Below, in pieces: positions 26,277-34,649 of a stretch of DNA of 56,689 bases. The position numbers and the translations under genes are program-made. Source of the stretch: DASXMX01 sp036794395 (GTDB taxonomy: Bacteria; Planctomycetota; Phycisphaerae; Tepidisphaerales; Tepidisphaeraceae); NCBI GenBank assembly GCA_036794395.1, contig DAIRGS010000006.1:1-56689 (forward strand). Reading direction: 5' to 3'. A model generated the notes under the pieces. That model was not told where the DNA came from, did not search any database, and was given only the letters and a program-made list of their open reading frames with translations. Within the stretch, counting starts at the first letter, position 1; each line of letters starts with the position of its first letter.

Positions 26277-27917
26277 ATGCCCATCTCCCCATTAGCCGGC
26301 CAACCCGCACCCAAAGAATCCCTCATCAACGTCCCCCACCTCCTCTCCGAATACACGACCCGCAAACCCGACCTCTCCGACCCCCAGCAGCGCGTCAGCT
26401 TCGGCACGAGCGGCCACCGCGGTACACCCCTCGACGGCTCCTTCACCGAATCCCACATCCTCGCCATCACCCAGGCCCTATGCGATTATCGTAAATCCAA
26501 CAACATCACCGGCCCGCTCTACATGGGCAAGGACACCCACGCCGCCTCTGCCCCCGCGCAGCAAACCGCCCTCGAAGTGCTCGCCGCCAACTGCGTCGAA
26601 ACCATCATTCAGCAAAACGACGGCTTCACCCCCACACCGGTCATCTCCCACGCCATCCTCGCCTACAACCGCAACCGCAAAGACAACCTCGCCGACGGCA
26701 TCGTCATCACCCCCTCCCACAATCCCCCCAAAGACGGCGGCTTCAAATACAACGCCACCAACGGCGGCCCCGCAGACGTCGATATCACCCAGTGGGTCCA
26801 GGACCGAGCGAACGAACTGCTCAAAGCCAATAACACCGGCGTCAAACGCGTCCCCTACCTTCAAGGCCTTAAGTCCCCGACCACCCACTCCTGCGATCTC
26901 GCCCAGCCGTATATTGACGACCTCGCCGCCGCCATCGACATGGACTCCATCCGCGACGCCAAACTAAAGATCGGCGTCGATCCCCTCGGCGGCGCAAGCC
27001 TCGCCTATTGGGACCCCATTCGCGAGCGCTACGACCTCGACATCACCGTCGTCAACAAATCCGTCGACCCCACCTTCTCCTTCATGACCCTCGATCACGA
27101 TGGCCAGATCCGCATGGACTGCTCCAGCCCGTACGCCATGGCCAAGCTCATCGCCCTCAAGAACGATTACCGCGTCGCCTTCGGCAACGACCCCGACTCC
27201 GATCGTCACGGGATCGTCACCCCTTCCGCCGGCTTGCTCAATCCCAATCACTACCTCGCGGTTGCCGTCCAATACCTCTTCGTCAATCGCCCACAATGGG
27301 CGAAAACGACCGCCGTTGGAAAGACGCTGGTCAGCAGCGGCATCATCGATCGCGTCGCCGCGGCGCTCGGCCGAAAAGTTGTGGAGGTCCCCGTCGGCTT
27401 CAAATGGTTTGTCGATGGCCTCTTCACCGGCTCACTCGGTTTCGGCGGCGAAGAAAGCGCCGGTGCGAGCTTCCTCCGCCGCGATGGCAGCGTGTGGAGC
27501 ACCGACAAAGACGGGATCCTCCTCGACCTCTTAGCCGCCGAAATCACCGCCCGCACGGCCAAAGACCCCGGCGAACATTTCCGCGCCATCGCCGCCCAAT
27601 TCGGCACCCCCTACTACACCCGCGCCGACCAGGCCGCCACCCCCGCCCAAAAAGCAATCCTCAAGAAACTCTCGCCCGACCAGGTCAAAGAAAAAGAACT
27701 GGCGGGCGAAACCATCACCGCCAAACTCACCAACGCCCCCGGCAACAACGCCCCCATCGGAGGCCTCAAAGTAGTCGCCCCTAACGGCTGGTTCGCCGCC
27801 CGCCCGTCCGGCACGGAAAACGTCTACAAAATCTACGCCGAAAGCTTCAAGAGCCAGAACCACCTCACTCAAATCATGGACGAAGCCCGCGCCATCGTCG
27901 GTCGGGTCATCGGATAG
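26277..27917 (+). CDS. pgm: Phosphoglucomutase (alpha-D-glucose phosphate-specific)
   Basis: The product is 546 residues, full length. It interconverts glucose 1-phosphate and glucose 6-phosphate in the cytoplasm. All four loops are intact: G-T-S-G-H-R-G at 43-49, the phosphoserine loop T-P-S-H-N-P with Ser147, the metal loop D-P-D-S-D-R at 305-310, the sugar loop G-E-E-S-A-G at 391-396, and the phosphate-binding R-P-S-G-T-E-N at 509-515. The ATG follows AACGAGGAAG. It is convergent with dnaE2. It links sugars released by the secreted hydrolases with glycolysis and glycogen. Confidence 0.96.
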   Translation: MPISPLAGQPAPKESLINVPHLLSEYTTRKPDLSDPQQRVSFGTSGHRGTPLDGSFTESHILAITQALCDYRKSNNITGPLYMGKDTHAASAPAQQTALEVLAANCVETIIQQNDGFTPTPVISHAILAYNRNRKDNLADGIVITPSHNPPKDGGFKYNATNGGPADVDITQWVQDRANELLKANNTGVKRVPYLQGLKSPTTHSCDLAQPYIDDLAAAIDMDSIRDAKLKIGVDPLGGASLAYWDPIRERYDLDITVVNKSVDPTFSFMTLDHDGQIRMDCSSPYAMAKLIALKNDYRVAFGNDPDSDRHGIVTPSAGLLNPNHYLAVAVQYLFVNRPQWAKTTAVGKTLVSSGIIDRVAAALGRKVVEVPVGFKWFVDGLFTGSLGFGGEESAGASFLRRDGSVWSTDKDGILLDLLAAEITARTAKDPGEHFRAIAAQFGTPYYTRADQAATPAQKAILKKLSPDQVKEKELAGETITAKLTNAPGNNAPIGGLKVVAPNGWFAARPSGTENVYKIYAESFKSQNHLTQIMDEARAIVGRVIG

Positions 27918-27960
27918 TCGCCCTCTCCCGATCGGTCGCGACAGAATGTTCGCACGACGA

Positions 27961-30900
27961 TCAGTGAAAATCCCTCGACCGCAACGCATATTCCGCGAAC
28001 CACTCACTCAGATCATGCAGCCGCACCACCATCACGTGCTGCACTTTTCCCTGGCGTTCGACGTATCCATCGGCTTGCACCATCGACGCATTCCGCGCCG
28101 CTTGTCGATACAGCGCATACACATCGGGCCGGATGATCAGATTCGCAATCCCCGTTTCATCCTCGATCGTTTCGAACACAATGCCCTTGGCCGTCCCCGG
28201 CCGCTGGCGGATAATCACCAGCCCGGCCACCTTGATCCAGCTCCCATGCCGCCGCTGGCGCACCTCCGCGGCGGGCGTCACGCCGCGCTGGGCCAGCTCC
28301 TTTCGAACCAATTCCACCGGATGCCCCTTCAGCGATAACCCAGCCGACGTGTAATCGGCCTGAATCTCCTCCCCCATGCTCATGCCGGGCAGCATCGGCT
28401 CGGCCTCCCGCTTTGACCGCTTCGGATTCGAAAGCGGCCGGCGTTCCTCCGGCAGCGCCAACGTTTCCCACAACGCCATCCGGCGCGATCGCGGAATCGA
28501 CCCAAACGCATCCGCCCCCGACAACCTCGAAATCGCCGCCACCGGCAACTCCGTCAGCGCATGAAATTCATCAATCGACTCATACGCGCCCGGCTCGCCC
28601 CGCGCCTGAACAATCTTCTGCCCAAATGCCTCGGCCAATCCCTTAATCATCCTCAACCCCAACCGCACCGCCGGCCCACCCAGTCCCCAGGTTTTCTTCC
28701 CGCCGTCTGCCTTTGCTTTTGTCGCGCGCCCTTCTTCCAGGGTGCAATCCCAATGGCTGTAATTCACATCCACCGCCCGAATTTCCACGCCGTGCTCCCG
28801 CGCATCGCGCACCAGTTGCGCTGGCGCATAAAAGCCCATGGGCTGGCTGTTCAACAGCGCACAGCAAAACGCCGCGGGGTAATACCGCTTCATCCAGCAG
28901 CTGGCGTAAACCAATAGCGCGAAGCTGGCCGCGTGGCTCTCGGGAAAACCATACTCGCCAAACCCCTTGATCTGATTGAAGCACCGCTCGGCGAACTCCT
29001 GCGTGTACCCATTGGCCAGCATCCCATCGATCATTTTCCGCTCGAATTTGTCGATGCTCCCGCTATGGCGCCACGCCGCCATCGCCCGCCGCAACTGATC
29101 CGCCTCCCCGGCAGTAAAACCCCCTGCCACCATCGCCACCTTCATCGCCTGTTCCTGAAACAGCGGCACGCCCAACGTCTTGCCCAGCACTTCTTCCAGC
29201 TCCGGCTTAGGGAAAACAACAGGTTCAATCCCATCCCGCCGCCGCAGATAAGGATGCACCATGTCCCCCTGAATAGGCCCGGGCCGGACGATCGCGACTT
29301 CGATGACAAGATCGTAGAACTTCTTAGGTTTCAAGCGGGGAAGCATGGACATCTGCGCCCGGCTCTCAATCTGAAACACGCCGATCGTGTCCGCATCGCT
29401 GATCATTTCGTAAACGCTGGGGTCTTCGGCAGGGATAGTGTGGAGTTGGATGGGAGATAAATGGAGAGGAATAGGTTTTGTTCCCTCTCCCCCCACGTAG
29501 GGAGCGGACCCCCGTGTCCGCCCTCTTATCCCCTCTCCCTCCGGGAGAGGGTTAGGGTGAGGGCGAATTCCAGGTTGCTCTGATTGGCCAATGAACGTCT
29601 CCTTTAACTCTCCCTCACCCCAGCCCTCTCCCAAAGGGAGAGGGGGCAAATGCTCCCCCTCCGTGCCTTCGTGCCTTCTATTCACCATTTTCAAACACTT
29701 CCCCAGCGCCGTCAGCATCCCCAGCGCCAACACATCCACCTTCAAGATCCCCACCGCATCAATATCATCCTTGTCCCATTCAATCACCGTCCGATCCTCC
29801 ATCGAAGCATTTTCAATGGGAACCAATTCGCACAGCGGCCCGCGCGTCATCACCATCCCCCCCACGTGCTGGCTGAGATGTCGCGGGAAGCCGAGCACTT
29901 GCCGCGTCAGCTCAACGGTCAATCTCACCGCCCGATCTGTCGGGTCGAGCCCCGCTTCCCGAACCTGATCTTCCATCGGCGCCCCGCTGTGCCACCCTTC
30001 CAGCCGCTTGGCCAGCGAATCCACCGCATCCAGCCCCAGGCCCAGCGCCTTGCCCACATCGCGCACCGCCGAGCGGCCTCGGTAGCTGATCACCTCCGCC
30101 GTCATCCCCGCTCGCTCGCGGCCATACTTCTCGTAAAGGTATTGGAGGACTTCCTCCCGCCGCTCATGCTCAAAATCCACATCAATGTCCGGCGGCTCAT
30201 CCCGCGCCGCGCTCACAAACCGCTCGAACAATACATCAATCCGATTCGGATCCACCGATGTCACCCCCAGGCAATAACACACCGCCGAATTAGCCGCCGA
30301 CCCGCGCCCCTGGCATAGAATGTCCTGCGACCGTGCAAACCGAACCAGGTCATACACCGTCAAAAAATAGGGCTCGATCTTCAGTTGCTCGATCAACACC
30401 AGTTCATGTCTGACCTGCTCCCGGACTTTTTCCGGAAGCCCCTGCGGATACCGCTCGGTCGCTCCCGCCCACGTCAGCTCGGCCAGATACGATGTCGTCG
30501 TTTTCCCCTCCGGCACGATCTCATCCGGATATTCGTACTTCAGTTCATTTAGCGAAAATGTGCATTGCTCCGCTATCTCAACCGTTCGTCGCAATGCCGC
30601 CGGCAGGTCGTAAAAAAGCCGGTGCATTTCCTCCGGCGACTTAATGAACCGCTCGCCATTGGGAAACAGCCGAAACCCCGCCTCATGAATGGTGCATCCA
30701 TGCCGCACGCATGTCAGCACGTCCTGAAGCGTGTGCCTGTGTGCATCGTGATAATGCACCTGATTCGTCGCCAGCAGCCGAATCCCCAGCGCCCGGCCAA
30801 CCGCTTCCGCCTCCCGCAGCCGGATCACATCGCCCGGCCCATACAGCCGCGAAACCGCGATCGACACCCTTCTCCCAAACGCATCTTTTAATTTCCGCGC

Positions 30901-31401
30901 CGCGGCTTCAACTCCCTGAACCCCGGCATCGGCATCCTGTGGATCAATCCGCTGCGGAACCAGCGCCGCCAGCAACCCATTCGAGGCCCCCAGCAGATCC
31001 TCCAGATATAACGTACACGATCCCTTTTCCGCCCGGCGCTTCCCGGCAGTCAGCAGCCGGCAAAGCCCGGCATACCCGCCCCGATTCTCCACCCACACCA
31101 GCACATCCGGCGCATCGACAAATCGCAGCCGGGCCCCCACGCACAATTTAATCTTCGATTCCTTCGCCGCCTGATGCGCCCGCACAATCCCCGCGACACT
31201 GTTAATATCCGTCACCGCAATCGCCACATGCCCCAGCTCGGCTGCCCGATACACCAACTCATCCGGATGCGAAGCCCCCCGCAAAAACGAAAAATTCGAC
31301 GTTACATCCAATTCAGCATACCCCCACGCCGAAGTTCCCCGAGGCGGAGAAGGCAGCATCGACGCCGCCGGATGAATCTTGGGATCAGGTGCTTCAGGCA
31401 T
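27961..31401 (-). CDS. dnaE2: Error-prone DNA polymerase DnaE2 with repeat-derived insertion
   Basis: From the ATG at 31401 the product is 1146 residues. The frame opens at 31482 only through a repeat. The N-terminal PHP-like domain (Y-A-E-L-D-V-T-S-N-F-S-F-L-R-G-A) is followed by the C-family palm. The catalytic acids are present in P-D-I-D-V-D-F and in G-I-L-K-V-D-V-L-A-L. DnaE2 performs translesion synthesis together with ImuA and ImuB after DNA damage. About 20 residues after the third catalytic Asp, a segment of about 70 residues (bases 29469-29676) is not family sequence but translated repeat DNA. The conserved T-I-P-A-E-D-P resumes after it. The gene lies downstream of imuB, separated by a repeat-filled gap of 223 bases. 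Confidence 0.93.
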   Translation of the reverse strand: MPEAPDPKIHPAASMLPSPPRGTSAWGYAELDVTSNFSFLRGASHPDELVYRAAELGHVAIAVTDINSVAGIVRAHQAAKESKIKLCVGARLRFVDAPDVLVWVENRGGYAGLCRLLTAGKRRAEKGSCTLYLEDLLGASNGLLAALVPQRIDPQDADAGVQGVEAAARKLKDAFGRRVSIAVSRLYGPGDVIRLREAEAVGRALGIRLLATNQVHYHDAHRHTLQDVLTCVRHGCTIHEAGFRLFPNGERFIKSPEEMHRLFYDLPAALRRTVEIAEQCTFSLNELKYEYPDEIVPEGKTTTSYLAELTWAGATERYPQGLPEKVREQVRHELVLIEQLKIEPYFLTVYDLVRFARSQDILCQGRGSAANSAVCYCLGVTSVDPNRIDVLFERFVSAARDEPPDIDVDFEHERREEVLQYLYEKYGRERAGMTAEVISYRGRSAVRDVGKALGLGLDAVDSLAKRLEGWHSGAPMEDQVREAGLDPTDRAVRLTVELTRQVLGFPRHLSQHVGGMVMTRGPLCELVPIENASMEDRTVIEWDKDDIDAVGILKVDVLALGMLTALGKCLKMVNRRHEGTEGEHLPPLPLGEGWGEGELKETFIGQSEQPGIRPHPNPLPEGEGIRGRTRGSAPYVGGEGTKPIPLHLSPIQLHTIPAEDPSVYEMISDADTIGVFQIESRAQMSMLPRLKPKKFYDLVIEVAIVRPGPIQGDMVHPYLRRRDGIEPVVFPKPELEEVLGKTLGVPLFQEQAMKVAMVAGGFTAGEADQLRRAMAAWRHSGSIDKFERKMIDGMLANGYTQEFAERCFNQIKGFGEYGFPESHAASFALLVYASCWMKRYYPAAFCCALLNSQPMGFYAPAQLVRDAREHGVEIRAVDVNYSHWDCTLEEGRATKAKADGGKKTWGLGGPAVRLGLRMIKGLAEAFGQKIVQARGEPGAYESIDEFHALTELPVAAISRLSGADAFGSIPRSRRMALWETLALPEERRPLSNPKRSKREAEPMLPGMSMGEEIQADYTSAGLSLKGHPVELVRKELAQRGVTPAAEVRQRRHGSWIKVAGLVIIRQRPGTAKGIVFETIEDETGIANLIIRPDVYALYRQAARNASMVQADGYVERQGKVQHVMVVRLHDLSEWFAEYALRSRDFH
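29469..29676 (-). repeat. Composite repeat insertion inside dnaE2
   Basis: The core 29531-29644 is a 114-bp palindromic element with 33-base terminal inverted repeats. Each terminus is itself a hairpin (CCCTCTCCC/GGGAGAGGG). It is joined on one side by a GCGGAC hairpin repeat (29500-29520) and on the other by a gtgccttc repeat (29660-29680). The element keeps the frame open because 114 is divisible by three. Confidence 0.85.
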
Positions 31402-31450
31402 GATTAATTCCGTGGCATGGGCTTCGGGCCCATGAACGACTTCCTTAATA

Positions 31451-31600
31451 AAAACTATTCGCCACGGAGGCACGGAGAACACGGAGATAACAATGTGATT
31501 ATATAAATTACAACCACAACGAATATTCTATGTCGTCTCCGTGTCTCCTTGTCTCCTTGTCTCCTTGTCTCCGCGTCCGCATGTCTCCGTGTCGTGGTGA
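31451..31600. repeat. Inverted and tandem repeat between imuB and dnaE2
   Basis: Left part 31452-31485 reads CACGGAGGCACGGAG-type units. Right part 31540-31600 is built of gtctccttgtctcc and gtctccgtg units, which are partly complementary to the left. The stretch includes the longer, unlikely start of dnaE2. A related cctctccttgtctcc tract lies within imuB at 32040-32090. Confidence 0.65.
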
Positions 31601-31624
31601 ACCATGAATGGTCTGGTTCAGATT

Positions 31625-33625
31625 TCACTCAAACACCCCATGCAAAAACCACCGCCCGCTCTGCGCCACCCGAAACACCCAATACCTCCTCCCCCCCACA
31701 TCCAGCACATCAAAGTAATCCCGCACCTTCCACCTCCCCTGCCACCACTGCCCGGTAATCCGCTCCGGCCCGCGCACATGAACCAGCCGGTGGACTTCCC
31801 TCCCTTCATCCGTAAACGAAACCGGCTCCCCCTCCCGACTCTCCGATGGCCGGACAATCACCCCAATCTCCCGCGGCTCGCGCAACAATCGCAAAGGCCG
31901 AAACACCTCCACCCCCCCACGTCGGCCGCGCAATCCTCCTACCCCCTCTCCCCCCGGGCCTGCACTGAGCTCGCCGAACGTGAGAGGGTTAGGGGGAGGG
32001 CGATTTCCAGGCACCTCCCCGCCCATGAACTCCATCCCTGCCTCTCCTTGTCTCCCCCTCTCCTTGTCTCCTTGTCTATTCCCACTCCCCCCGCCAACGT
32101 CCTCCCGAAACCGAAACGCACACTCCGGCAGATTCGATTCCACCAATTCCCCCCACTCCACGCATCGCTCCATGCGCGCACGCAATCGCTCCATCAGATG
32201 ATCCAACTCCGCCGCATCCCGCTCCTCATCCCCTCCGATCAGCGCAACTTGCTCATCGCCCAATCGATCGGCCGAAGTCACCGCCACGCCCGCCGCGATA
32301 AATCCTTCGGAGGATTCCAACGTCTCCAGCACGCATGACACCAGCTTGAAGATTGCCGCTTCATCGCGGCTCGGCCTCACCAGCCGCACAACCTTCTCAA
32401 CCACCGGCGAATAAGGCGGCCAAAACCGCAGCCGCAGTTCCCGCGCCCCCAGCCCGCGCACCGCCAATTGCCCCGCCACTTCCCGCACCAGCTCCCGCAC
32501 CGCCAGCCCGATCGCATCCAGCGATTCAACCGCCCCCTCAAATTCCAGCGTCGCCTTGATGGCCGATCGCGGCACCAGGAACTTCACCGGCTCATCAACC
32601 CTCCCCAGCGCCTGATCGATCCGCAACAAAATCCCCGCCCCAAACCGCACCGCCAACTGATCCCGCGGCAACCCCAGTAACATCCCAATTGTCCGCACCC
32701 CTAACCCGCGCAACAACTCCGCCGTCGCTCCTTCCAGCCGCAACGCCTCGGGAGGCAACACCGACAAAGCACCGATCAAACACCCTTGCTCCTCCCAGAG
32801 AGTGTGAAGCTCCCCCCGAGCCGGAGTTTCATCGCAACGAAACGTTTCGGCTCGGCGGGAGCCTCGCCCTCCCGATTTGGGATTTGGGAGTGCGAGGCTC
32901 CCGCCGAGCGTCTTGCTTTTCGGGAGGGCGAGGCCACTGCTTTCAAGATCCTGCACGAAAGGATTTGCGGCTTGTCGCGGTAATAAACCTATCGACGAGC
33001 GAGGCCTTGTCCCCTCTCCCCCCGGGAGAGGGTTAGGGTGAGGGCGAATTCCAAGTTGCTCGGATTGGCCAATGAAAGTCTCTCTGAATTCCCCCTCACC
33101 CCAGCCCTCTCCCGAAGGGAGAGGGGGAAGAAGGCGATTCCGATCGATCACCATCTTTCCCTTCCCAAACGCCGCCAGCGCCCAAGCCGCTCCCACCGTA
33201 GGCGCAATCGCCACCAAAGCATGAATCCTCAACCTCGCCAGCGCCTCCCTCACCCGATTTCGAAAATCTTCCAAACTCCCAAACAATCTCTCCAATCCCG
33301 TCGCATCCAAAAACACCGAACAAGGCGGCTCCACCGCCACAAACGGGCTGAATCGCATCAGCCAATGCCCCAGCGCCTCCAGCGACCGAAGATCCGCCTC
33401 CGGTGTCGCCGGCAGATCGATTAATTCCGCGTGTCGAGCCCGCGCCGCCGCCAGCGGCATGCCCGGCCAAATCCCCTTTGGCGTTTCGGGGCTGACATGA
33501 ATTACCGTCCGGCGATTCCCACTGGTTTCCACCAACACCACCGGCTTACCCCGTAGCTCGGGACGCCGCCGGCAAACTCGGTCGATCGGCCACCATCGCA
33601 GATGCACGCAAAGCACGTGTTTCAC
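31625..33625 (-). CDS. imuB: ImuB, inactive Y-family polymerase homolog, with repeat-derived insertions
   Basis: The product is 666 residues from a GTG at 33625 preceded by GAGGTGA; ImuB is usually about 450-520. It follows the ImuB type of Y-family proteins. The N-terminal metal-binding Asp region is replaced by V-H-L-R-W-W-P-I-D-R, while V-F-L-D-A-T-G-L-E-R-L-F-G is kept. Such proteins do not polymerise but bridge ImuA, the clamp and DnaE2. Residues about 165-275 (bases 32800-33133) are repeat-derived and split the catalytic-like domain. A second insertion (31930-32100) lies near residues 510-565. The start overlaps the end of imuA by 80 bases. Confidence 0.9.
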   Translation of the reverse strand: MKHVLCVHLRWWPIDRVCRRRPELRGKPVVLVETSGNRRTVIHVSPETPKGIWPGMPLAAARARHAELIDLPATPEADLRSLEALGHWLMRFSPFVAVEPPCSVFLDATGLERLFGSLEDFRNRVREALARLRIHALVAIAPTVGAAWALAAFGKGKMVIDRNRLLPPLPSGEGWGEGEFRETFIGQSEQLGIRPHPNPLPGGEGTRPRSSIGLLPRQAANPFVQDLESSGLALPKSKTLGGSLALPNPKSGGRGSRRAETFRCDETPARGELHTLWEEQGCLIGALSVLPPEALRLEGATAELLRGLGVRTIGMLLGLPRDQLAVRFGAGILLRIDQALGRVDEPVKFLVPRSAIKATLEFEGAVESLDAIGLAVRELVREVAGQLAVRGLGARELRLRFWPPYSPVVEKVVRLVRPSRDEAAIFKLVSCVLETLESSEGFIAAGVAVTSADRLGDEQVALIGGDEERDAAELDHLMERLRARMERCVEWGELVESNLPECAFRFREDVGGGSGNRQGDKERGRQGEAGMEFMGGEVPGNRPPPNPLTFGELSAGPGGEGVGGLRGRRGGVEVFRPLRLLREPREIGVIVRPSESREGEPVSFTDEGREVHRLVHVRGPERITGQWWQGRWKVRDYFDVLDVGGRRYWVFRVAQSGRWFLHGVFE
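31930..32100 (-). repeat. Second repeat-derived insertion in imuB
   Basis: One terminus of the 114-bp family (CCCTCTCCCCCCGGG and GAGAGGGTTAGGG) is present, with an extra 24 bases between the two hairpin arms. A ctccttgtctcc low-complexity tract follows. Translated, it gives N-P-L-T-F-G-E-L and glycine-rich residues that are foreign to ImuB. Confidence 0.7.
32850..32909. repeat. 60-bp palindrome inside imuB
   Basis: Arms 32850-32873 and 32886-32909 (core GCTCGGCGGGAGCCTCGC) are inverted repeats with one mismatch in 24 and a 12-base loop. In the minus frame it encodes G-G-S-L-A-L-P. A single arm recurs at 122-143. Confidence 0.85.
33012..33125 (-). repeat. 114-bp palindromic element inside imuB
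   Basis: Arms 33012-33044 and 33093-33125 are 33-base inverted repeats, each folding as a hairpin. The 48-base interior is about 80 percent identical to the element in dnaE2 (29531-29644), which has exactly the same length. Both are read in the same frame and give G-E-G-W-G-E-G-E and P-H-P-N-P-L-P. Confidence 0.88.
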
Positions 33626-34304
33626 GGCTCACCTCAAGAAGAAGGACTTTCCCGGTCCGTCCTCCGTGACCGTGCAGAAGTTCAACCTGCCAGCGCTGCG
33701 CTCCCTCATCTCCCACCACCGGCTCAACCAGCCACCGCGTCGCCGCCGCGTACGGCACACTGCTGCCCGGCGACCATTCCCGCATCAACACCCCCACCCC
33801 GCCCCCGCGCTCCGCCGCCAGTTGCAGCCGCCGCGCCTCCACCTGCGAAAGCCGGCCCACCTCCGCCACCGTCGCGCTCACCCCCCGACACCGCATGCAC
33901 TCGGCCAGCGCCCACAGTTGTTCCTTCCGCCCCGCGCATCGCAGCAACAGCAGCCGTCGCAGATCGATCCCCGCCGCGGAAAGTGCGGGTAAATACAGTT
34001 CCCGATCTGGATCGCTCCACACCACCGCCCCGCCGACGCCCCCCCCGGCCCCTCCGTTCCCACTGCTCTTCTGCGCCGCCCGCGCCAGCAGCAACGCAAA
34101 CGTCGTCGGACACGGCGAAGACTTCCGCCACAACAGCTCATGCACCGCCCCTCCCTGCAATTCACCCCCCGGCGACATTTCATCCAACGCCTCCAGCCCC
34201 GTCCGCAACCCTCGGCTCTTACACCGCCCCTCCCCCTTCACTCCCCTGGCCGCCAACGCGCGCAACAACTCCTCTTTCCCCCCCACCGTCAACGCATTGA
34301 TCAC
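33546..34304 (-). CDS. imuA: ImuA, RecA-like mutasome protein
   Basis: The product is 252 residues. It has the layout of ImuA/SulA-like RecA-fold proteins: G-L-R-T-G-L-E-A-L-D-E-M-S-P-G-G-E-L-Q-G-G, then H-E-L-L, V-V-W-S-D-P-D-R-E-L-Y-L-P-A-L, and the C-terminal L-L-H-G-H-G-G-R-T-G. By family knowledge it acts with ImuB and DnaE2 in damage-induced mutagenesis. The called start is a GTG at 34304 with AAGGA very close, so the exact start is uncertain. The gene overlaps imuB by 80 bases. A palindrome upstream may be the LexA site. Confidence 0.85.
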   Translation of the reverse strand: MINALTVGGKEELLRALAARGVKGEGRCKSRGLRTGLEALDEMSPGGELQGGAVHELLWRKSSPCPTTFALLLARAAQKSSGNGGAGGGVGGAVVWSDPDRELYLPALSAAGIDLRRLLLLRCAGRKEQLWALAECMRCRGVSATVAEVGRLSQVEARRLQLAAERGGGVGVLMREWSPGSSVPYAAATRWLVEPVVGDEGAQRWQVELLHGHGGRTGKVLLLEVSRETRALRASAMVADRPSLPAASRATG

Positions 34305-34312
34305 ATCCTTTC

Positions 34313-34331
34313 TAATGTTCGCATTATGTTA
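34313..34331. promoter_or_regulatory. Candidate SOS operator upstream of imuA
   Basis: TAATG-TTCG-CATTA at 34313-34326 is a palindrome 9 bases before the imuA start. The same stretch also reads GTTC-N7-GTTA, close to the GTTC-N7-GTTC LexA box of some bacteria. imuA-imuB-dnaE2 cassettes are commonly LexA-regulated. The planctomycete LexA motif cannot be checked here. Confidence 0.4.
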
Positions 34332-34649
34332 TGGTAGTGAAAAAACGCCAGTCCGATCAACGGGCAAGCTTGGAGATTTGTTTAATGCTGATGCGACCGC
34401 CGTGACACGGCCTTCCAGCCCGTGTTGGCGGCGTGCCGACTCGGAATTCTCCAATTTCCGCAATTCGGCCAAACCGCGTTTCACGCACGAGACAGATCGA
34501 AACGGGGACGCAGCTAGTTTTAAAAACTAGCTGCGTCCCCGTTTCGATCGGAGCGCCCCAAGTTTGTTTAATGGTGATTTGACCTATCCCAATTTACGTA
34601 TCGCCTTAATGGAACTCATCGCGCAATCGCTCTATCCACAAACGAATGG
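34332..34649. other. Gene-free stretch with direct repeat and palindrome
   Basis: No gene is supported. TTTGTTTAATG-TGAT-GACC occurs twice as an imperfect direct repeat (34377-34398 and 34562-34583), bracketing the perfect palindrome at 34495-34549. Confidence 0.5.
34495..34549. repeat. Perfect 27-bp inverted repeat with 1-base spacer
   Basis: The arms 34495-34521 and 34523-34549 are exactly complementary (GATCGAAACGGGGACGCAGC and on to AGTTTT). The GGGGAC-C-GC core resembles the GGGGGACACTGC repeats flanking the RAYT transposase gene at 43.9 kb, which suggests a REP/RAYT relation. It is not followed by a T run typical of terminators. Confidence 0.85.

Noticed and set aside
27008..27784. 258-residue plus-strand frame within pgm
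   Set aside because: It is the +1 shadow of phosphoglucomutase, almost only Arg, Pro, His and Ser.
31402..31482. Upstream start of dnaE2 at 31482
   Set aside because: It would add 27 residues translated from a CACGGAG repeat; the ATG at 31401 has a better ribosome-binding site and matches the family start.
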